DNA of 11,562 nt from assembly GCA_937923375.1 (NCBI GenBank), contig CALAJG010000049.1:1-11562 (forward strand), in the 5' to 3' direction. The position numbers were made by a program, and so were the translations under genes. Of this stretch, positions 6,583-11,562 are shown piece after piece. The DNA comes from an uncultured Leucothrix sp. GTDB taxonomy: Bacteria > Pseudomonadota > Gammaproteobacteria > Thiotrichales > Thiotrichaceae. A model generated the notes under the pieces. That model was not told the DNA's origin, ran no database searches, and saw nothing but the letters and a program-made list of their open reading frames with translations. Every line of letters begins with the position of its first letter. Positions within the stretch are counted from its first letter, which is position 1.

Positions 6583-7638
6583 ATGAAACATGTAAAAACC
6601 CCAATAAAACTGTCAGTTAGTCTGGCCGCATTACTTCTGTCACAAGCCAGTTTTGCTGGTGGTACCGACGCAGGCACGGTTGTTGAAAATACAGCAACGA
6701 TCAGCTACTCGGTTGGTGGCGCCGTGCAAGCCCCAATCACCAGTGCGGTTGCAGACTTCAAGGTTGACCAAAAGGTTGACTTAACGGTTACTGGTAATAG
6801 TGGCGCAAACATCATTGTTTCTCCAAGTACAGCGCGTGCAACAGTCGGTAACAAACTGACTTATGTCTTGAGTAACGATGGCAACTCGACTCAAGACTTC
6901 AAAATCAACGTGACCCATCTGGCTACCGATAACTTCGATGCAGGCACCGGAGCAACTGCCGCGCCGCAAGCACCTGAGGCTTGCCAGTTCACCATCGATG
7001 GCGGAGCTGCCAACGCAATGACAGCGACTCCAACCGTTACGTTGGCTAAAGATGCAACAGCAACCATTGAAGTGATGTGTTCTATGCCAAACCGTCCGGA
7101 TGTAGGTGACGGTGATTTATCAACAATCGATGTATTAGCAACAGCCGTTGACGCAGCTGGCGTCATCATGGCTGAAAGCACTATTGCTGATCGCGAAGAT
7201 GATGTTGATGTCGTATTAGCAGACGACACGGGTACTCCAACAGATAATGCAGATCGCAATGCGATGCATTCTGATACACAGACTTATGAAATCGATGTGC
7301 CAATGCTGGCGGTTGTGAAAAAATCTTCTGTAATTTCAGATCCATTTAACGGGACAACCCAACCGAAACGCATCCCTGGCGCAGTCGTTGAATATACAAT
7401 CACTATCGAAAATACTTCAGATAGCGTAGCGACTGGGCTGACTGTGACTGACGTATTGACAGCGGCAGCTGCTGGAGAAGTTGAGTTCATCGCAGGCTCT
7501 ATTGTTAACGCTTCTGGAACTGGACAGACTTTTACAGCAGCAACTAACACGGTTGAAGCCACAGGTATCACTGTTCCAGCTGGCACTTTAGCGGTACCGG
7601 GTGTAGCAGTCGTCACCTTCCAAGTCACAATATTGTAA
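6583..7638 (+). CDS. Exported Ala/Thr/Val-rich acidic protein with C-terminal DUF11 module
   Basis: The 351-residue product has a clear signal peptide with cleavage after FA at 25. The motif GGTDAGTVVENTATISYSVG follows, then an Ig-like region (about 52-235) with KLTYVLSNDGNSTQDF and two cysteines (C134, C166) placed to form a disulfide. A DUF11 module (about 241-351) contains LAVVKKSSVISDPFNG, PGAVVEYTITIENTSDSVAT and GLTVTDVLT. It repeats the layout of the protein at 5000. The mature chain is strongly acidic and rich in Ala, Thr and Val, as in many surface-layer or filament subunits, so it is my best guess for a major structural component. The start is supported by AAAAGG/GGTAAA upstream. 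It ends 89 bases before the giant gene, and that gap holds a 17-bp hairpin. Long minus-strand open frames inside it are shadows caused by its codon bias. Confidence 0.82.
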   Translation: MKHVKTPIKLSVSLAALLLSQASFAGGTDAGTVVENTATISYSVGGAVQAPITSAVADFKVDQKVDLTVTGNSGANIIVSPSTARATVGNKLTYVLSNDGNSTQDFKINVTHLATDNFDAGTGATAAPQAPEACQFTIDGGAANAMTATPTVTLAKDATATIEVMCSMPNRPDVGDGDLSTIDVLATAVDAAGVIMAESTIADREDDVDVVLADDTGTPTDNADRNAMHSDTQTYEIDVPMLAVVKKSSVISDPFNGTTQPKRIPGAVVEYTITIENTSDSVATGLTVTDVLTAAAAGEVEFIAGSIVNASGTGQTFTAATNTVEATGITVPAGTLAVPGVAVVTFQVTIL

Positions 7639-7655
7639 TAACATACTGTAACTTA

Positions 7656-7691
7656 ATGAACATCTGGGTAAATCTTTACTCAGGTGTTCAT
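7656..7691 (+). promoter_or_regulatory. Intercistronic RNA hairpin between DUF11 gene and giant gene
   Basis: ATGAACATCTGGGTAAA (7656-7672) pairs with TTTACTCAGGTGTTCAT (7675-7691) along its whole length, with two G-U pairs that would be A-C mismatches on the other strand. The tip is therefore tight, with a loop of about 4 bases once the last A-U opens. The stem is followed by A-rich sequence, not U-rich, so it is not a standard terminator. It most likely protects the 3' end of the upstream message, acts as a processing site or causes partial attenuation, giving more of the small proteins than of the giant one. Confidence 0.6.
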
Positions 7692-7727
7692 AAAAACAAA
7701 AATAACCCTCCCACCGGGTAAAAAACC

Positions 7728-10700
7728 ATGCGCTTAATAACAAAAATAAAAGCGGCGCTGGGCAGTCTTCTCGCACCGGCTAACAATGGTAGAAATACCG
7801 TCGCTAGTCACTGGCTCCCTTCGTTGCTGATCGTCATAGGATTTTTTGTTCCTTGGTTGCCTTCAATGGCTGCCACGGAACCAGATACTACACTGACCAA
7901 TAAAGTCGTGGTTAATTACACTGTGGGTAATGGGGCAACTATTCAGAAAGATTCCAGCGTGTCGCTCACGACTAGCTCCAGAACGCCCGCAAAAATCGCG
8001 TTTTTTTCGGAGTTTGCAGGCGGCGATACAATCAATGTTCAGCCCACATTATTTAGTTCAGACGGCTCAGATTCCAACTGGCTACCAGTTAACAGCCCAC
8101 TTATTGGCAATACTCCGCTCATTCAAACCATCAGTTTTAGTGCTGGCGAGCCCTTGGTTATTCGCGTTGAGGATTTCGATCAGAACCTTGATGCTAGTGT
8201 GCTAGAAACCATCATTATCGACTTAGAGATTAGTAATACTGGTGATACCGAACGATTAACACTAACCGAAACGTCCCAATCAAGTGGCGTATTTGCTGGC
8301 GTAATCCCTTTAGTTGAAACATCATTTACAACACCCAACAATGGCATGTTAAGCATAGTGTCGTTGAGCGAAATCAATGCGAAATATATAGACCGTGAAG
8401 ATGCAACAGACACAGTAGCCACAGTAGGAATTGTCGACCCTAGTAACCTAGTGTTTGACAGTACCACTGGGGAGCCAATTAATGGCGCTGTTATCACCTT
8501 GGTTTATATCGGAAACGGTTTGGCTGCAAGAGTCTATGACCAATTTAATGACGCGTGGCCAAATACGGTTGTCTCAGGCGCACCTGTTGTAAATTCTGAT
8601 GCTTCACGAAGTGTGCCAATGGGTGACGGCGAGTTTCAGTTCCCGCGGGTTTTAAATGGTCAGTACGAGCTTCGAGTAGTCCCGCCTGTCGGTTACCGCT
8701 ATCCCTCCCAACAAAGTCAGACTCAGTTACAACAACTAGGCGACATTGCCAGTCAGGTTGTTACTGGCTCGCGTGGTGAGGCATTTTCAATTACTGACGC
8801 ACTTGGTGCAGTACTTCTCAATATTCCACTCGACCCTTTTAATGGACGCTTTAGCGTTCAGAAGAAAGTTGATCAATCCTTAGTATCTGTCGGTGATGAG
8901 TTGGTTTACACCGTCGTTGCGCAAAACAATGACCCTCTCTATTCCTTGGACAATGTCATTCTCAAAGATACTTTACCGCCGGGTTTCAGGTATAAATCGG
9001 GTAGCGCGCAGAATGCTACGGGTAGCTCATTATCGACCAATAGCGTAATGAACAATGGTCGTTCATTGAGTTTTTCCCTAGGTACGCTGGCGGCAAGCTC
9101 TACACAGCAAATCAGTTATCGAGTAGTGGTAGGCGCGGGTAATCCCGACGATAAAGCTGTCAATATAGTGCAAGGTTTCAGCGACGAAGTTGAGTCCAAT
9201 GTTGCAGAGGCGACAGTAGAAATTCGTGATCAGTTAATGCGCACTAAAAATATTTTAATCGGTCGCGTTTACAGTGGTGATTGTGAAGACCCTAGTAAAC
9301 AGCAGCCGATAAAAAACGCCCGATTGTATCTGGACAATGGACGTACGGTGCTGACCGATAATCACGGTCGTTGGCATCTTGAGGGTCTGAAACCGGGTAC
9401 TCATGCTATCCAATTGGATGAGACCTCTTTGCCAAAAGGCATGGTGGCTGACCCATGTAAGTTAACCGCCCGCAACGCCAAACAACCACATAGCCAACTG
9501 CTTAACTTGCAACAAGGCCATTTATGGCAGGCGAACTTTCATGTTGCAGGATCAAACAATCCTCAACCCGCCAAGCCTGAGGTGGCGACAGTGAAAAAGC
9601 CAGAATATACATTGCCGGATAATCCCTTAGATTTATACGGTGCCTTTTACGTAGATTCTGCAGCGCCAGGGTTCGAAATAGTATGGCCACCCAAACGCCA
9701 TGTGCCTGCAATATCTTCACTAAAAGTCGCTGTGAAATACCCACCGGGAAATCGCCTGAAACTCTTGCTGAATAATGAGCCGGTAAGTGCTGTCAATTTA
9801 GAAGGTAGTGACTCAAATAAAGAAAAGACAGTCGCAGTAATGCGTTGGACCGGAGTCGACATAAAGCAAAAGAGCAATACGCTGACGGCCATTTTACAGG
9901 ATAAATCAGGCAAAGAAGTGAAGCGAACTAAGCGCTACGTGCACTTTACCGAGCATAGTACGAAGGCAACATTAGTACCCGAGGCGTCAGTATTAATTGC
10001 AGATGGTATCAGTCAACCAGTGGTTGCAATTCGACTGGAAGATGAGAATGGCTTTACTCCCAGACCTCGTACTCATGGCTTCTTTAGCTTTGACCAGAAT
10101 CACTGGAAAGTAGTAGAAAGCAACGCGAATGGGAAATCAGCATCGGTCGACTTAAACAAATCACAAGACGGCAAATACGAGTACACCGTCAGCGATGATG
10201 GATTAGTTCGCATTAGACTTGAACCCACTGCCCGATCCGGACATATCACCGTGAATGTTGCCTTGAACGACGGTAAAACCGGTTCTGTAAAAGCCTGGCT
10301 GAAACCTGCACTGCGTGATTGGATAATGGTTGGTTTTGCCAACGGCACATTGGGTCATAAAAGCCTCTCCGGCAATATGCAGACTTTGGCTGACTTGGAC
10401 GAAGAAGATGGTATCTATAAGAACGCGCAGGTCAGTTTTTTTGCTAAAGGTCGTATTAAAGGTGAGTACCTGCTTACCGTTGCCTATGATAGTGACAAGC
10501 AGAAAGGGGAAGTTGGAGAGCAGCTCAGTGGAATAATTGATCCGAATGCCTGGTACACATTGTATGGTGACGAGCAGCAGCACCAACATGAGACCCCGAG
10601 CAGCAGTAAGCTCTTCGTAAAACTGGAGAAGCAGCAGTTCTACGCTTTATTTGGCGATTATGCGACAGAAATGGATGTCACTGAATTAGGTAGCTATGAG

Positions 10701-11562
10701 AGAGTGTTACACGGACTAAAAACTTCATATGAAGGCGAAAAGGTGCAGTACACAGCGTTTGCCAGCGAAACCAGTCGACGTTCACAGCGCGATGAGATTC
10801 AGGGCGATGGAACTTCAGGCCTGTACTATCTAAGTCGTTTACCCGTGAACGGAAGTGAACAAATTACGCTCGAAACACGTGACCGTGATGATCTGAATAA
10901 TGTGCTTAACTCGCGCACCCTAAGCCGTTACAGCGACTACGACATAGACTATGCAGCGAAAACTATTTTCTTCAAATTCCCCATTTCAGGCAGTGATGAT
11001 TCATTCAACCCTATTTTGATTGTGGTCAATTACGAATCAGAAGATGAAGCAGGTGAAAAAGTGTTTGCAGTAGGTGGCCGTATCGGCGTGAAGCGTTTAG
11101 ATGATCGTTTACAGGCCGGGGTTACTTATCTGAATGAAGATAGCGACCAACTCGTTGCGATTGATGTAAATTATGACGTTAATGATAATTTAAGACTAAA
11201 AGCTGAGGCTGCACGATCCAAATCTGATATTGATGCAAACGCTTGGATAGCTGAAGCAGAGTATCGAAACCAACATTGGCAAGCAAGACTATTCGCTAAG
11301 CAGCAAGAAGCAGGCTTTGGTTTAGGTCAACAATCCGGCCTTGGTGAAGGCGAACGAACTATCGGAATGAACGCTCGTTATAAACTAAACAATAAGCAAG
11401 CTTTGATTGCCTCGGTTAGCAAGTTAGAAAAGCTGGATAATAACAATCAGCGCCTTAAAAGCTCAGTCGAGTGGCAAAAAACAGGCAAGGATTCACAATT
11501 TTCGGTTGGCTTTCATCAGCTAGAAGAACGCGTCGAGAGCGTCGAAAAATCCAGTGATAGCA
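7728..11562 (+). CDS. Giant exported protein with Ig-like, CarboxypepD_reg-like and DUF11 modules and C-terminal beta-barrel-like region, partial at right edge
   Basis: One uninterrupted frame runs from the ATG at 7728 (in-frame TAA at 7719) to the right edge: 1278 codons with no stop or frameshift. A long charged n-region precedes a hydrophobic core (about 31-44), with cleavage near SMAA at 46-49. The mature start NKVVVNYTVGNG echoes the small upstream proteins. Modules in order: an Ig-like domain (about 140-235, RVEDFDQNLD and LTETSQSSGVFAG), a carboxypeptidase-regulatory-like domain (about 236-326), DUF11 (about 372-502, SVGDELVYTVVAQN and LKDTLPPGF), a second regulatory-like domain (about 511-608) with C519 and C577, Ig/invasin-like strands (about 633-860, IADGISQPVVAIRLEDENG), then from about 863 alternating amphipathic strands with LYGDE, LFGDY, GTSGLYYLSRLPVNGSE and DYDIDY. 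From about 1115 the pattern looks like outer-membrane beta-hairpins. Likely an outer-membrane anchor or assembly partner for the three small proteins; this role is inference. The Shine-Dalgarno is weak (CGGGTAAA). Confidence 0.85.
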   Translation, partial: MRLITKIKAALGSLLAPANNGRNTVASHWLPSLLIVIGFFVPWLPSMAATEPDTTLTNKVVVNYTVGNGATIQKDSSVSLTTSSRTPAKIAFFSEFAGGDTINVQPTLFSSDGSDSNWLPVNSPLIGNTPLIQTISFSAGEPLVIRVEDFDQNLDASVLETIIIDLEISNTGDTERLTLTETSQSSGVFAGVIPLVETSFTTPNNGMLSIVSLSEINAKYIDREDATDTVATVGIVDPSNLVFDSTTGEPINGAVITLVYIGNGLAARVYDQFNDAWPNTVVSGAPVVNSDASRSVPMGDGEFQFPRVLNGQYELRVVPPVGYRYPSQQSQTQLQQLGDIASQVVTGSRGEAFSITDALGAVLLNIPLDPFNGRFSVQKKVDQSLVSVGDELVYTVVAQNNDPLYSLDNVILKDTLPPGFRYKSGSAQNATGSSLSTNSVMNNGRSLSFSLGTLAASSTQQISYRVVVGAGNPDDKAVNIVQGFSDEVESNVAEATVEIRDQLMRTKNILIGRVYSGDCEDPSKQQPIKNARLYLDNGRTVLTDNHGRWHLEGLKPGTHAIQLDETSLPKGMVADPCKLTARNAKQPHSQLLNLQQGHLWQANFHVAGSNNPQPAKPEVATVKKPEYTLPDNPLDLYGAFYVDSAAPGFEIVWPPKRHVPAISSLKVAVKYPPGNRLKLLLNNEPVSAVNLEGSDSNKEKTVAVMRWTGVDIKQKSNTLTAILQDKSGKEVKRTKRYVHFTEHSTKATLVPEASVLIADGISQPVVAIRLEDENGFTPRPRTHGFFSFDQNHWKVVESNANGKSASVDLNKSQDGKYEYTVSDDGLVRIRLEPTARSGHITVNVALNDGKTGSVKAWLKPALRDWIMVGFANGTLGHKSLSGNMQTLADLDEEDGIYKNAQVSFFAKGRIKGEYLLTVAYDSDKQKGEVGEQLSGIIDPNAWYTLYGDEQQHQHETPSSSKLFVKLEKQQFYALFGDYATEMDVTELGSYERVLHGLKTSYEGEKVQYTAFASETSRRSQRDEIQGDGTSGLYYLSRLPVNGSEQITLETRDRDDLNNVLNSRTLSRYSDYDIDYAAKTIFFKFPISGSDDSFNPILIVVNYESEDEAGEKVFAVGGRIGVKRLDDRLQAGVTYLNEDSDQLVAIDVNYDVNDNLRLKAEAARSKSDIDANAWIAEAEYRNQHWQARLFAKQQEAGFGLGQQSGLGEGERTIGMNARYKLNNKQALIASVSKLEKLDNNNQRLKSSVEWQKTGKDSQFSVGFHQLEERVESVEKSSDS

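Noticed and set aside
6781..7628. Minus-strand open frames of 62, 122 and 114 codons
   Set aside because: They are antisense to the DUF11 gene at 6583, which has a signal peptide and recognisable modules; the Ala/Thr/Val-rich coding bias keeps the opposite strand open.
5000..7638. Possible chaperone-usher pilin subunits
   Set aside because: The modules match the DUF11 repeat pattern, lack the typical pilin disulfide and C-terminal beta-zipper motif, and no periplasmic pilus chaperone gene is present in the window.
7656..7691. Rho-independent terminator after the gene at 7638
   Set aside because: The stem is good but is followed by AAAAACAAAAAT, not a T-run, so full termination is unlikely; recorded as an intercistronic hairpin.
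7588..7776. Minus-strand open frame of 62 codons across the gap before the giant gene
   Set aside because: It spans the end of one real gene, the hairpin and the signal sequence of the next, and has no ribosome site or family resemblance.
7930..8497. Open frames at 7930-8205 (+) and 8180-8497 (-)
   Set aside because: Both are off-frame shadows of the giant protein gene, whose frame is uninterrupted here.
9502..10589. Several open frames on both strands inside the giant gene
   Set aside because: The giant frame translates without a break through the whole region with coherent beta-rich modules, so these are shadows.

Overview
The window reads as chromosomal DNA of moderate G+C from a Gammaproteobacterium, perhaps marine. 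This rests on the gene mix (a two-domain periplasmic FKBP, a YafY-type WYL regulator, a membrane urate hydroxylase, DUF11 surface proteins) and not on any ribosomal marker, so the taxonomic call is inference. No tRNA, rRNA, CRISPR array, transposase or phage gene was seen.

The left part (1-4722) is ordinary chromosomal content. A partial EamA/DMT transporter (minus strand, running off the left edge) is divergent from puuD, a membrane urate hydroxylase with a C-terminal cytochrome c domain. Next come a large imperfect palindrome and a small four-helix membrane protein. A convergent minus-strand pair follows: a VOC-fold protein upstream and a YafY/WYL regulator downstream. A perfect 21-bp inverted repeat lies just upstream of the VOC gene. 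The section ends with a secreted FKBP-type prolyl isomerase and a clear rho-independent terminator.

The right part (about 4723-11562) is the most interesting. After a roughly 280-base AT-rich leader with small dyads there are four same-strand genes with gaps of only 30, 47 and 89 bases. Three encode short exported proteins built from Ig-like/DUF11-type beta modules (335, 165 and 351 aa). The fourth, starting at 7728 and still open at the right edge (at least 1278 codons), encodes a giant exported protein. It carries Ig-like, carboxypeptidase-regulatory-like and DUF11 modules, followed by a long C-terminal section of alternating amphipathic strands that resembles an outer-membrane beta-barrel. 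The giant and two of the small proteins share the same N-terminal motif right after the signal peptide. A 17-bp RNA hairpin with G-U pairs lies between the last small gene and the giant gene.

My inference is that 5000-11562 is one operon for a cell-surface structure: small secreted modular proteins displayed, exported or anchored by a large outer-membrane partner. I do not know of a characterised system with exactly this layout, but the claim rests on translation and module recognition only. The neighbouring FKBP could help fold exported proteins, but a terminator separates it from the locus.
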